From positions 5,210,501 to 5,274,500 of the forward strand of contig JARWKL010000008.1 in NCBI GenBank assembly GCA_029961685.1: a stretch of DNA of 64,000 bases, read 5' to 3'. The translations under genes and the position numbers were made by a program. Each line of letters begins with the position of its first letter. The stretch's first letter is position 1. Below are positions 1 to 10,552 of this stretch, piece after piece. Below the pieces are notes generated by a model. That model saw only the letters and a list, made by a program, of their open reading frames with translations, searched no databases and was not told where the DNA came from. Source of the stretch: Aristolochia californica. Its lineage: Eukaryota > Streptophyta > Magnoliopsida > Piperales > Aristolochiaceae.

Positions 1-243
1 TTGTGGAGGGGACGTGAGATGGTGAATGCCATTGGTCACCAGAAAAGAAGACATTGCTTTATATCCCCCCTCATTATCATAATAGAGAGTTCTAATACAT
101 ATACCAAAGAAGTTTTCAATAAGAGATTTAAACCGGATAAATGTATCAAACACATGTGATTTTCGTTTGAGAGAGTAACACCAGATAGACTTTGTAAAGT
201 GATCGACAAGAATAACATAATATTTGAAGTCATTAATACCTCC
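1..243 (-). pseudogene. Copia integrase fragment, cut by the window edge
   Basis: Read on the minus strand, this stretch encodes the core of a Ty1-copia integrase: a segment reading FKYYVILVDHFTK, followed downstream by a TLYYDNEGGYKA segment that matches the usual SDNGGEY active-site region. The first Asp block (VDHFTK) and the second Asp (YYDN) are visible. The fragment runs off the left edge toward lower coordinates. It ends at about 243, next to the LTR that begins at 253, so that LTR probably inserted into this older copy. No complete reading frame remains. Confidence 0.7.
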
Positions 244-252
244 TCATGAGAA

Positions 253-630
253 TGTGAATTTGCGGAGCCTAATTAAAGCCTTATGCTGAGTTGGTCACGG
301 ATTATTAAGAGCAGTTTAGGAATTTCACTCTTGTAATGTGGTTGTCCAAGCTTTCTCTTTAAATTGGGGGGCGCCGTTATTACGATTTTATGATCTTAAT
401 TTGAGGAGCATCTCGAGTTACAACCCAAGAGGTTAGAGAGAAACACATGTAAGTGTACGATTTCTCTTTTAAACTATTTCATCTTCATAGTGGATTACTA
501 CAATGATGGAAGACAAGACGTAGTCTCACCTTGAGGCGAACCTATATAAATCTTGTTATGTTTTTCCCTTATTTTGCGGTTATTATTATTGTTCTCGTTA
601 GTTTGGAATTAGGGCATCTAATTCCTAACA
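253..630 (+). repeat. 5' LTR of the first Copia element
   Basis: It starts TGTGAATTTGCGGAGCC and ends CTAATTCCTAACA, two bases before a tRNA primer site. It aligns with the two halves of the solo LTR at 13977-14166 and 19992-20264: both have the GGAGCCTAAT start, the AACTATTTCATCTT stretch and the same terminus. It is about 85 bp shorter than that copy, mostly from loss in its first half. Confidence 0.75.
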
Positions 631-632
631 AT

Positions 633-644
633 TGGTATCAGAGC
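633..644 (+). promoter_or_regulatory. Primer binding site, initiator-Met tRNA type
   Basis: TGGTATCAGAGC lies two bases after the LTR end and is complementary to the 3' end of plant initiator tRNA-Met, the usual primer for minus-strand synthesis in Copia elements. Confidence 0.8.
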
Positions 645-656
645 TTTGGTTCGTGA

Positions 657-1440
657 TTGAGAGAAATGGCTGGCGGAGAAGGATCGACACTTGGAATCAA
701 CAAGTTCGATGGTATGGATTTTGCGTTCAGGAGGATGCAGATCAAAGATTATCTATCCAGTAAAAAGCTGCATACACCACTTCTGGATATGAAACCAGAA
801 GGTATGAAAGATGATGAGTGGAATCTCCTCGATAGATAGGTGTTGGGAGTAATCCGGTTAACACTATCAAAGAACGTTGCTCACAACTTGGCATCAGAGA
901 AAACCATAGTGGGGATGATGAAGATTCTATCTGACATATATGAGAAGTCTTTCACAAATAATAAGGTACATCTCATGAAAAAAACTCTTCAATTTAAAGA
1001 TGACAGAAGAAACATCAGTGGCATCGCATTTGAATCAATTTATCATGATTATCAATCAGTTGACCTCGGTTCAAATTAAACATGATAATGAGGTTTGTGC
1101 TTTAATTCTTTTGACGTCACTGCCAAATTATTGGGAGCCTATGAGGGCTGCAGTTAGCAACTTTGTAGGCAATGGAAGTTGATTTTTAATGATGTTCAGG
1201 ATACCATTCATACGAAGGAATTTCATAGATAGGACTCCAAATAATCGTCGACATCTAATTCTGCCCTAAGTGTTGATACTAGGGGTAAAAACTTGGAGAG
1301 GAATTCCTACAAGAGCAATGGTAGAGAGAAGTCAAGGAATGGAAGAAGCAAGTCCAAATTTGGAAGGAATGTGGGAGTGCTGGAATTGTGGCAAGTCTGG
1401 TCATATAAAGAAGAACTGTAGAACACCAAAGAAGGATGAA
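657..1440 (+). pseudogene. Copia gag relic with zinc knuckle
   Basis: The N-terminus MAGGEGSTLGINKFDGMDF and the following QIKDYLSSKKL block are typical of Copia gag (UBN2-type). Stops and frame changes at about 838 and 1079 break it into three frames. A CCHC zinc knuckle, CWNCGKSGHIKKNC, remains at about 1379-1420 and would bind RNA in the capsid. The first Met sits about 13 bases after the primer site, a short leader. It is inactive as it stands. Confidence 0.8.
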
Positions 1441-1489
1441 AAGAAAGGTGATGTTGTAAATGTGGTGACTGGAGAAGTACAAGATGTTG

Positions 1490-2876
1490 TACTCTTGTCG
1501 GTTGATAGCCCTATTGATTCTTGGGTGTTAGATTCAAGGGTTTTCTTTCACACCACTACGCACCGTGAGATCATTGAGAATTACGTTGTTGGAGATCACA
1601 GGAAGGTGTATCTTGCTGATGGAGAACCTTTGGATATTGTCGGTATTGGTAAAGTCATTTTTAGGATGTCAAATAGGTCAATGTAGAAATTTCACAAGGT
1701 GAGACATGTACCAAAACTGATGCGTAATCTGATCTAAGTAGGTTAGCTTGATGATGAAGGTCATAATGTGACTTTTAATGGTGTTGCCTAGAAAGTCACT
1801 ATGGAAGCCATGGTTGTTGCTTGAGGAGTTAAAACTAGAACTATGTACATCACTTCCAGTTGCAAAGACTCGGTTGCAATTGCTGATGTTGTTACTGATT
1901 CTGATTTGTGGCCTTATAGGCTCGGTCACATGAGTGAGAAGGGAATGAAAGTGCTTCAGTCCAAAGGGAAGCTACCACGGTTGAAAAGTGTAAATAACAG
2001 TTTGTGTGAGGGCTGTATCTTTGGCAAGCAAAAAAGGTTAGCTTTTCTAAGACTGAAAAGGAGCAAAAGACAGTAAAGTTGGAGTTGGTTCACACAGATA
2101 TGTGGGGGCCTTCAACTGTTACCTCCCTTGGTGGTTCTAACTACTATGTGATATTTATTGATGATGCAATTAGAAAGGTATGGGTTTATTTCCTGAAAAA
2201 GAAATATGATGTCTTTGATACCTTCAAGAGATAGAGAGCAATGGTTGAAAATGAGACTGATTTGAAGGTGAAGTGTCGGCGGTCAGATAATGGGGGAGGA
2301 CACATAGATGATGATTTCAAGTGATATTGTGCTGATAATGGAATCAAGATGAAGAAGACCATTCCTGGAAAACCTCAACAAAATGGTGTGGTTGAGAGGA
2401 TGAACAGAACTTTGAACGAGCATGCTAGGAGCAGGACATTACATGCGAGATTTCCAAAAATGTTTTGGTTTGGGGCTATTAGCACCGCTGCCTCTTTTAT
2501 CAACAAAGGTCCCTCAACACCATTGGATTGCAAAATACCAGAAGAGGTTAGGAGCGGCAAAGCGGAAAACCTTTCTTTCTTGAGAGTGTTTGGTTGTGTT
2601 TCTTATATTCATATTGATTTTGTTGCTAGAAGTAAACTTGATGCTAAATCTAAAATATGCTTCTTTATTGGCTATGGTGGTACTGAGTTTGGTTTTCACT
2701 TCTGGGATGACCAAAGTCAAAAGGTTATCAGGAGCAAGGATGTGATCTTCAATGAAGGTGTCTTGTATAAAGACATATTGAGAAAAAATTTTGAGAGCAC
2801 AAGGAATGAAGCTAAGGAGTCTGAAGTGATTCAGTTGAGAGATCTTCCAGTTATTGAGATGGAGAATATTGCTTAG
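1490..2876 (+). pseudogene. Copia protease and integrase relic
   Basis: The protease motif reads SWVLDSRVFFHTT at about 1516-1556; the usual DSGA active site has become DSRV. The GAG-pre-integrase segment (WPYRLGHMSEKGMK, then CEGCIFGKQK) lies at 1900-2040 and supplies the HHCC zinc site. The integrase core follows in a shifted frame (HTDMWGP, then VIFIDDAIRKVW) with a stop at about 2232. The last part, 2349-2876, is open and carries the KPQQNGVVERMNRT block with the third acidic residue, and the integrase C-terminus. Confidence 0.8.
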
Positions 2877-2921
2877 GAAGATCAGGGAAACATTCTCCCA
2901 GAAGTAAATCAGAACATTCCT

Positions 2922-4400
2922 GTGACTGAAGTCAGGAGATCTACCAGAACTAGCAAACCACCACAGAGGTGTTCCCCTGCACTGAATTATATTCTTTTGA
3001 CTGATAAAGGTGAACTGGAGAGTTATGTGGAAGTTGTACAAGTTGATGAATCAACCAAGTGGGAATTGGCCATGAAGGATGAGATGGATTCATTTTTATC
3101 CAATCAGACATGGTAATTGACCGAGTTACCAAAAGAGAAGAAGGCCTTGTAGAATAAATGGGTATATCGAATAAAAGACGAACATGATGGCAGCAAGCGG
3201 CAAGACAAGACAGGTGGTAAAGGGCTTTCAACAAAAAGAAGACATTGACTACACTAAAATTTTCTCTCTAGTAGTGAAATTAACTACTATTAGAACAATG
3301 CTTGAACTAGTGGCAAATGAAGACTTGCACTTAGAGCAGTTGGATGTAAAGACAAACTTTCATCATGGTGATTTAGAGGAAAAAATTTACATGATCCAGC
3401 CACAGGGTTTCAAAGCACAAGGAAAGGAAAAAATGGTATGCAAATTTCAAAAGAGCTTATATTATCTTAAACAAGCTCCAAGACAATGGTATAAGAAGTT
3501 TGACACCTTTATGAGTATTAATGGTTTCTTGAGGTGCCAACCGGATCATTGATGTTATGTGAAGAAGCTTGATGACTCCTACATTATTCTATTGCTATAT
3601 GTTGATGAAATGTTGATAGCAGGTACTTGCAAATAGGAAATAGATAAGTTGAAAAGGGAGTTTTCCAACAAGTTTGCAATGAAGGATTTGGGTACTGCAA
3701 AACAATCCTTGGGATGAGGATTACTAGAGACGTTGATGTCTTGAAACTGTTACAAGAAGAATATGTGAAGAAGGTGTTGAGTAGATTCAACACGAATGAT
3801 GCAAAATCAATGAGTACTCCTTTCGCTATTCACTTTATGCTATCTAAAGAGCAGTCACCTTCTACAAAACAGGAGCGAGCCAACATGGCCAATGTTCCTT
3901 ATGCTTCTGCTATTGGCAATCTCATGTATGTCATGGTGTGCACTAGACCAAACATAGCCTATGCAATGGGAGTTGTGAGTAGTTATATGAGTAATCCGGG
4001 TAAACAACATTGGGAAGCAGTAAAGTGCATTCTCATGTATTTGAGAGGCACTGTAGACTCAACCTTATGTCTCAAAAAGTCAAACTTGGGATTACAAGGT
4101 TATGTAAATACTAACATGGTTGGAGACATTGATGGCAGGAAGTGTACCACTGGATATGTATACACTTTGGGTGGTACAACAATTAGTTGGGTCTCTAAGT
4201 TGTAGAAGATAATTGCTCTTTCCACCACTGAAGCAGAATATGTCATTGTGACCGAAGCCAGTACGAGATGGTATGGCTGTAATCTTTCTGGGAAGAATTA
4301 GGTCTCAAGCATGGGAAGAATGTGTTGTATTGTGACAGTCGGAGTGCTATTCATTTAGTGTATGATTTCCCAAATTGCCCCCAAATCAGCGTAAAGCATT
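2922..4400 (+). pseudogene. Copia reverse transcriptase and RNase H relic
   Basis: The RT begins with the MKDEMDSFLSNQTW block, and the QLDVKTNFHHGDLEEKIYM segment carries the first catalytic Asp. The YVDD box has decayed to YVDE near 3600. RNase H (ANVPYASAIGNLMYVMVCT, later ALSTTEAEYV) runs to about 4400, where the next expected block is lost. Several stops lie between 3116 and 3720, so no enzyme could be made. Confidence 0.8.
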
Positions 4401-4426
4401 AATTAGGTTCTACAACTTAACACTAT

Positions 4427-4815
4427 TTTCCAGCCAAATATCAAGCCATATCTTGAAGTGGCCAAAACCCAACTCCTTAGCTCCTTTGCACCTCCATCAT
4501 TCAATGATATAAGTGCAACATTACTTTGGATAGTAAATCCTTCCTCCGCTTCTCATATTGAAGTATCATTTGTTATGTACTTAAGAAATAGGGGTACATC
4601 TTCAACCACCCGAGTGCGTGGTAGAAATTCTAGAGGAGGCTATACTAGAGGTAGTAGAATTGGCTTTGGTTCTTCAAGGTCAGAAAATCGGGTCTGCACT
4701 CACTGTAGTGGACTGAACCATGTGGTGGATACTTGTTGGAAGTTTCATGGCAAGCCAGATTGGGTCACTATATCTCAAGCCTTGGTTCAAAATGAGAAAA
4801 ATGCATACCAATCTG
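4427..4815 (+). pseudogene. Copia gag fragment with zinc knuckle
   Basis: IKPYLEVAKTQLLSS and the following FNDISATLL block closely match the gag of the complete element at 15461-16567. The zinc knuckle CTHCSGLNHVVDTC is intact at about 4697-4738. Only the second half of gag is present, so this is an orphan scrap. It begins abruptly after the first element and gives way to an opposite-strand LTR. Confidence 0.75.
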
Positions 4816-4864
4816 AAGAGAGGAACTCTAGTTCTTGGAAGAGAGGAGAGAAGAAACCAAGGGA

Positions 4865-4878
4865 ATGAAAGAAGAGGA

Positions 4879-4918
<40 letters not shown>

Positions 4919-5177
4919 GTAAGTACGAATTTGAGACAAGAGGAAGATGCTTAAATGCTCTACCCATGCCTTGAGGTTATATTTATAGTTGTGGGAAGGT
5001 GTTTAAAATAACTACAATGTCCTTAGAGATACATGATTTAAAAGATAATGATATAAGAGGACATGCACCAACTTGCATAATTAAAATTCTATACCATCTC
5101 TATGGAAGTTATCCTTGTTTATTAGTCATGCCACACCTACACATGTGGGTTTCTTTAATAGATATCTACTCATAACA
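4865..5177 (-). repeat. Minus-strand Copia LTR fragment with (GA)n tract
   Basis: Read on the minus strand it starts TGTTATGAGTAGATATC and has a promoter-like CAACTATAAATATAACC followed by CAAGGCATGGG. The same layout occurs in the LTR at 51973-52427 (CAACTATAAATAGAGG, then CAAGGCATGGGG). A perfect GA run at 4882-4916 (CT on the LTR sense strand) fills the leader. The LTR end and primer site are not clear. Confidence 0.5.
4882..4916. repeat. (GA)n microsatellite
   Basis: An uninterrupted GA dinucleotide run of about 17 units lies inside the minus-strand LTR fragment. It is likely length-polymorphic. Confidence 0.95.
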
Positions 5178-5214
5178 CTTAACTTAGGACTTTAGTATTC
5201 AAATGCCTCTACCA

Positions 5215-5674
5215 TAGACCAAGTAGGTTACTCCGATTCTGATTTTGCCACATGTAAAATTGACAAAAAGCTACTAAAAAATGTGGTTGACTCTTTGTTT
5301 TCCAAGAAACAACATTCAATTGCTCTATCTATCACCAAGGCTGAATACATAGTGGCTAGAAGTTGTTGTGACAACTTCTATGGATGAAACAACAACTAGA
5401 GGATTATGGTTTAGAGCAAACCGAAATTCCAATCCATCGTGACAATATAAACACCATAAGTCTACGTAAGAACCCAGTTCACCACTATCAATCCATACAC
5501 ATCAAAATTAGGCATCACTTCATCCGAGAGTTGGTTCAAACCAAAGTGATTAACATTGAATTTGTTCCCGCTGAAGATCAATTAACAGATATTTTCATAG
5601 AGTCGTTAGGATTTGATTGTTTCTCTAAGCTTCGAGGAGAACTAGGCAAGTGCAACACACCTACAATCACTTAG
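5215..5674 (+). pseudogene. Copia RNase H C-terminal relic
   Basis: The YSDSDFATCKIDKK segment at about 5230-5270, then SKKQHSIALS, and then MKQQLEDYGLEQTEI through AEDQLTDIF form a recognisable RNase H end. The conserved KSTSGTC stretch is mutated. A stop precedes the last open part (5384-5674). The frame closes with FSKLRGELG, as does the inverted copy at 28550-28938. Confidence 0.8.
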
Positions 5675-5873
5675 GCAGATAAATTTGAGCTTATAGACAA
5701 CATCCCATAGAATTCCCATAGAATTCATGTTGTAAGAGTGAAATGAAAGCCAAAGGATCACTTTTGAATTACTCTACAAAAGGTATTGTTTGATTAGTGA
5801 AATTGGTTGATCAATTAACTTAATCAATTAATCAAAGTTGACTGATTGATCATTCACAATGAAAAATGAGAAG

Positions 5874-6115
5874 GTGAAGAGTTTTAAGTGACCTTTCACT
5901 CTATTTCCTCATTTTAATCTCTTTTGTCAAGCTTGCCCTAATCATCTATGCCATCAAAACTCCTTTCTCCTTTGATTTGTTTGATTTCTTTGGTGTGAAG
6001 AGTTTTAAGTGACCTTTCACTCTATTTCCTCATTTTAATCTCTTTTGTCAAGCTTGCCCTAATCATCTATGCCATCAAAACTCCTTTCTCCTTTGATTTT
6101 TTTGATTTCTTTGGT
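5874..6115. repeat. 121-bp direct tandem duplication
   Basis: Bases 5874-5994 and 5995-6115 are identical except for one base (GATTTGTTTG against GATTTTTTTG). The duplication lies in the untranslated leader of the second ORF. The inverted relative has no such doubling, so it arose in this copy, and the near identity points to a recent event. Confidence 0.95.
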
Positions 6116-6204
6116 TCCTAACCCTCAAATCGGAAAAATGGCTTGTGTTTTACCTCCTAAAGACATTCCCACCAAAGTTTTTAGCCAAAACTGAATTTTC
6201 TAAC

Positions 6205-7276
6205 ATGGTTAGGATAAAGGTCATGCCAAGGAAGACTACGCCATTGAAGGACAGTGATGTCCGTGAGGAAATGCCCAATTGGAGGGAGCATTATTGGACT
6301 AAAGTTAAAAGGACTATGTATTTTAAGAATTTTGTGTCAAAGAGCGTTGTAGAGACTAGTAGGGTGCAAATTGATTTCTTTAAGAGGAAAGTCAATGGAT
6401 TTGAAAGGACATTTAGGCGTTATATGGGCCTTTGATGATGGAAGAGGAAGTATACCCTTTCTTAGTAAAGCTTTTCTATGTGAACATTGAGGCGGAGGAG
6501 CTATCATTGTGAAGGAAAATTGGCCGCAAGACTTCCACAAGGACTGTCCTCAAAACCTTCAAGATGCCATCCAACTTGTGTTTGGACAATCTACAGGTAG
6601 CTTATACAAAATCAAAATAAAAGGTTTTAGTATGGAGTGTTGGGTATACATGGAGATATCAACCTATGTCCTCAACTGGAGGAAGGGTACTTTCTCTAGG
6701 TTGACCACTACTCACATCTTGTGGATGTGGGCTATCACCCAAATGATTGATTTGAGCTTCAGCTATTTCATGGCCAATTGGATGATAGACATCACTTAAA
6801 GCACAAGGGTAGATGGTCTTCCATTTACTCAACAAATTACCACCACCCACCGACACGTTGGAGTGGACCACACCAATGAAGAGAGCAACAATTTGACAAA
6901 GAAAATATCCATTGGTGAGATGAATTTGAGGAAGCTTGATTTCACCAAATGGAGAGGCCAGTGGGTGCATAAGGAAACCATAGGCAAAACACCTCCTCAG
7001 TAAGTGGGCTCCAGAGATGAGCTAAGTCCCGATAAGTTCAAATATGTCAAGAGGAAGCGTACCTATGACGCTTCTTCATCATCTGATTTTTTCCAACGAC
7101 TCGAGGATGTCGTTGACAACCTAAGAGTAACTTAGGCCCTAATAGTGTTTACACAAGAAGAATTGAAGATGGGACAACAAAAGCTACAAGAACTGCTTCA
7201 GCTCCATTCCATGCTCAAGACCCTTCTCAACCACATCACTCCACCTCCACCACCACTGAGAACTAGAGCCACCTAG
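6205..7276 (+). pseudogene. Second ORF in env position (plant transposon-protein type), decayed
   Basis: A basic N-terminus (MVRIKVMPRK) is followed by KSVVETSRVQIDFF, a VKLFYVNIE block near 6470, THILWMWAITQMIDLSF near 6712 and LPFTQ and KISIGEM blocks at 6820-6925. A Gln/Leu-rich, coiled-coil-like tail ends in a proline run (about 7140-7270). The pattern resembles the 'putative plant transposon protein' family found in plant retroelements, recalled from family knowledge and not searched. Stops and shifts break it at about 6433, 6797 and 7132. The inverted copy aligns along the same blocks. The function of this protein in the element is unknown. Confidence 0.55.
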
Positions 7277-7335
7277 TTTGACATGCAAGGGGAGGGGGGC
7301 CGAGGTGATTTTTTACCTAGCATTGACTCACATCT

Positions 7336-8847
7336 TGATTTTGATGATAACATAACTTAATTGATTTAAAATTGGCAAATCTAGCATTTCAGATGCAACT
7401 CCTTCAAGAGACACACAAATTAAAGTCCATGTAAAGAATTGACAAAATCCTCTCAAAGACTTCGAGCTTCACTATTGTGTCAATCTTGAAGAAGCACCCT
7501 CAGAAAGAAGAAATAAAGAATTAAAGACGAGTTCAGATAGTACTGTGTCAAAGAAAACAACCGCAAATCTTCAAACTTGAGGTACAATAGAAATTTTTGG
7601 AGCTTTAGATCAAAATTGTGTTATCTACATGATTTACCGATACATACGTATGTTTTAAACATGTTAGAATCATTTAGGATCAAATTTAATCATGCTTTGA
7701 AAACATACTAAGAGATTTGGCACTAGATTAATCAATTAGCATTGGTAGTATCAAATAGAATTGTACAAGGCAAAAATATAAAGCATGATATCAATAAGAA
7801 CTTGACCAAATTAATGGATCATCCACTGTGAACAGATCGATCAATGATGTCCATGCAATGTAAAATTTTGAAACATGATCGATAAACCACTAGACTTACA
7901 GGAGTTTGCCAACTAGAGACATAAAGTATGATCGATCATTGACAAGCCATTGATTGATCATACATGCAACGCACTGCCAGTAGGAACTCTGGTGGATTGA
8001 TCAGTCCTTGTACATGGATCGATCAACTTAACTTGCAGACCCAACATGAGGATATTGATCAATTATACCACCAATTAATAGGCCATTTTCTAATAAAAAT
8101 ATAGTCATTACATTTAATTGATTGATCAATACTTTACGCTGATGGATCAATGTGAAGTCAGCTTTTTGCAATCATACATGTAATGACTAGTTTGTTTTGA
8201 AAAACTTATAGTTACTCCAGCAAACGTCCATTTGAGAAGTTAATAAGTATTTATTGGCATACCTACTCATCTCTAAGCTATTTTCCTTGAAAATTCTTCT
8301 TAAGACCATTTTGAGAGAGAGATCCTTGTTTTGGAAAACCATTCAATTTCTCTCAATTCTTCGGTGTAAATTCATTTAGTCAAACTCTATATCATCTTCA
8401 TTAAGCATCAAAGCTAGACGCTTGGACAAATCAAGGAAGAAGGTTGTCTCTCCAACTTTATAAAGGATGTAAGCTTTCTATTCTTTTGTAATTTTATTTT
8501 TTTATTGATAGGTTCATCTAGAACCTTTTGAATCTAGATAGAAAAGTTTGCAAAAGATAGAATCTAACCAATCTCAAGGGAGAAATAATTTGTAAAGAGA
8601 GTTACAATCTCTTTTATATAAAATTCCAACTAATAGAGCTAAGATTAGTGGGATTTTCCAAGCACAGGTTCTTGGCCAATGAATGCCAATAGGTGAACAT
8701 CGATAACAAAAAGTCTAGTGTTATTGTGGTGTGTGATTAATTTTTTCATTACTTGCATTACTTCTTTGATTCTTTACACTTTAACTTTAATTTCCAAAAC
8801 TCTATTCACCCTCCACCCAACCCCTTGAGAAGCTACCTGGGCCAACA
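7336..8847 (+). repeat. Long 3' LTR, about 1.5 kb
   Basis: It begins near TGATTTTGATGATAACA and ends CCCCTTGAGAAGCTACCTGG then GCCAACA. The start and the CCTAGGCCAACA-type end are shared with 25459-27060 (inverted) and 47126-48500. It contains a cluster of GATCGATC-like palindromes at 7800-8160. The 5' boundary is approximate. Confidence 0.65.
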
Positions 8848-9551
8848 CCATTCCAGCAATCATTTCATGACTAGTTCAAAATGGCTAAACAACTAAAGAA
8901 GCAAAATGGGTGATTATAGATGACCGTTGAGACGACTCCCATGCATTGAAACAATATAATCCAAAAGAGTTGAAAAAAGAAATTCCATGCTTTGATTCAG
9001 GTACGATAGGTTTCCAAAATCCGTGAATGATCTATCCTAGGTGGGGATTTTTGCTAGTTTAGTAAAACTTTAATATTACATTTTTATTATGCCCTAGTTG
9101 TGAGTCTCTTATCTAAGCTCTCCATTATACGACTGGGTTCACCCTCGTCTTTGGTTGCCTATTTAAGCCAATACAAATTATTCAGTTGACTTGAATAGTC
9201 GTAGCCCTCCTTGTCATTGACGGTAAGGAAGGCAATAGCTCCTCTCTTGGCGGTGCTAAAAGAGAACTGAGAAGGGCGGTCACTATGTCATGCGAGAGAA
9301 ATCACCTAACTTGGCTTGACCAACCTTGTGAAATAGTCCTGAGCCAAAAGAAGGATTGGATATAGTTGAACCCTCTTCAACTAGCTGATGGGGCCTAGGT
9401 AATATAAGACTCATTAGAACTCCTTATGTGATTAAGATTTTTTTATTTTAATAATTTATGACGCTCATGTTGCTTAAAGACAAATACTTGTAATAAAGTA
9501 ACGGCAAACAATACCAAAGGGGGTCGATGGATGATCAACGAGATACATTTA
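8848..9551. other. Intergenic, nothing recognised
   Basis: There is no reading frame, LTR terminus or repeat structure I can support here. The stretch is likely decayed repeat DNA. Confidence 0.5.
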
Positions 9552-9948
9552 GGGCCTATTTGGAACCCATAGAAAATAAAATAAAAACAAAAGAAAAGAG
9601 GAAAAAGTTATTTTCTATTGTTTGGCAGCTAAGAATCATTGAGAGAAAAGAAAATAAGAGAGAACTCTTAGTTAATAAACTTTCTCTCACAAAATGATGA
9701 CATTTGGGGAGAAAAGAAAAGAAATGGAAACTTGACAAAAATTCTTAATAATCAAAATTTTAAAATATTACTATTTTTTTTCATTTTTATGTTTCATTTG
9801 TATACAAACAAGAGAAATTATATGTCTCTTCCATTTTCTCTCTCATTCTTCATGGGCATTCAAACAAGAGAAAATAGACCACTTTTCTTTTTCTTTTTTC
9901 TCTTTTTTTTTTCTTTTCTCTCCCCTTTCTGTGTTCCAAACACAGCCT
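9552..9948. mobile_element. MITE-like inverted-repeat element (hAT-like ends)
   Basis: The left end GGGCCTATTTGGAACCC and the right end GTGTTCCAAACACAGCCT form an imperfect terminal inverted repeat of the GGGCC(T)GTTTGGAAC type common in plant hAT MITEs. The left half is purine-rich (AAAAGAAAAGAGG) and the right half is pyrimidine-rich (CTTTTTCTTTTTTCTC), as expected of a fold-back unit. Flanks TACATTTA and CACATTGA match at six of eight positions, so the target duplication is only suggestive. No protein is encoded. Confidence 0.5.
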
Positions 9949-10210
9949 TACACATTGACATTGTAGTATGTTTGTTGAATGTGATAAGACCAAAAGGTAA
10001 GGTTGTGGAATATGTGGCCCAAATTGTCCCATTCAGACTTAGTAGATCAGAAGAGCATTTTCAGAATTGAACTGAGACATCTAAGTTGAACTAAGATAGT
10101 CCTTGAAAACACAAATAAGGAATGAGTACAATATCGTCGTGAATAATTTTTAAGGCAAGAGACCGTTGACAAGGGATCCTTTTATCTCCTTACCCATGAC
10201 CAGCTGGACA
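9949..10210. other. Intergenic, nothing recognised
   Basis: No supported feature. It may include the 3' untranslated part of the minus-strand peptide gene that follows. Confidence 0.5.
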
Positions 10211-10519
10211 TCAAGGTTGATTTGCTCGTTTTCCTTCTCTGGGGTTCACACATGGTGGAGGTGGGGGTGGCGGCGGCGGATCTGGTGCTTGTTCCCGTCC
10301 GTGGGGGTTTGAATTTGGTTTTGGGGCAGGCGGTGGTCGCTGCACCAGTCTCTTACTTTCTCCTACTACCATCGGAGGCAATGCACGGGACCGAAATCCT
10401 TGGGTAAAATTAATCACGGGGGAGGGAAGCCGACCGGCATCGACCACTTTTAACACGGAAGCAACCAGAAGTACCGCGAGCAGCAGCAACCTGAGACGCG
10501 GAAGGGAAAGAAGAATCAT
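10211..10519 (-). CDS. Small secreted proline-rich protein (hypothetical)
   Basis: From the second Met (10519) the ORF encodes 102 residues. Residues 1 to about 28 (MILLSLPRLRLLLLAVLLV, ending VDA) look like a strong signal peptide. The mature part is basic and proline-rich, with RPPPAPKPNSNPHGRE and a run of nine prolines before a single Cys (PPPPCVNPREGK). Starting at 10552 would add 11 residues ahead of the signal, so I prefer 10519. A TATA-like TTTATAAG lies at about 10553-10560 on the minus strand, rather close to the start. The segment is far more GC-rich than its surroundings, which supports coding. It could be a precursor of a small signalling peptide, but I recognise no known peptide motif. 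Confidence 0.5.
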   Translation of the reverse strand: MILLSLPRLRLLLLAVLLVASVLKVVDAGRLPSPVINFTQGFRSRALPPMVVGESKRLVQRPPPAPKPNSNPHGREQAPDPPPPPPPPPCVNPREGKRANQP

Positions 10520-10552
10520 TTTTGGCCTCGTGGAGTAATTCTTTCTGGGCAT

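Larger units (their letters stand above)
253..4400 (+). mobile_element. Degenerate Ty1-copia retrotransposon with 5' LTR, 3' end missing
   Basis: Order is 5' LTR (253-630), primer site, gag, zinc knuckle, protease, integrase, reverse transcriptase and RNase H. This order (integrase before RT) defines Ty1-copia. The reading frame is broken by many stops and shifts. Homology fades at about 4400 inside RNase H, so the RNase H tail, polypurine tract and 3' LTR are absent. The element abuts a gag scrap of another family at about 4427. A related solo LTR is present at 13977-20264, which supports the LTR call. Confidence 0.85.
5210..8847 (+). mobile_element. 3' portion of a Copia element with an extra ORF after pol
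   Basis: Order is the end of pol (RNase H, 5215-5674), a noncoding leader with a 121-bp tandem duplication, a second ORF relic (6205-7276), a purine-rich tract (about 7287-7301) and a long LTR (about 7336-8847). The same order occurs in inverse orientation at 28940-25459, so the layout belongs to the family and is not an accident. Gag, protease, integrase and most of RT are absent. A gene between pol and the 3' LTR is the arrangement of Sirevirus-type Copia elements; assignment to that lineage is inference. Confidence 0.75.

Noticed and set aside
36..233. Minus-strand 65-codon frame as a gene
   Set aside because: It is in the wrong frame. A neighbouring minus frame gives a recognisable Copia integrase.
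633..644. tRNA gene signals at the many TGGTATCAGAGC sites
   Set aside because: These are primer binding sites next to LTR ends; no cloverleaf can be drawn.
9732..10070. Plus-strand Phe-rich frame of 112 codons
   Set aside because: Low-complexity translation of the T-rich arm of the MITE-like element.
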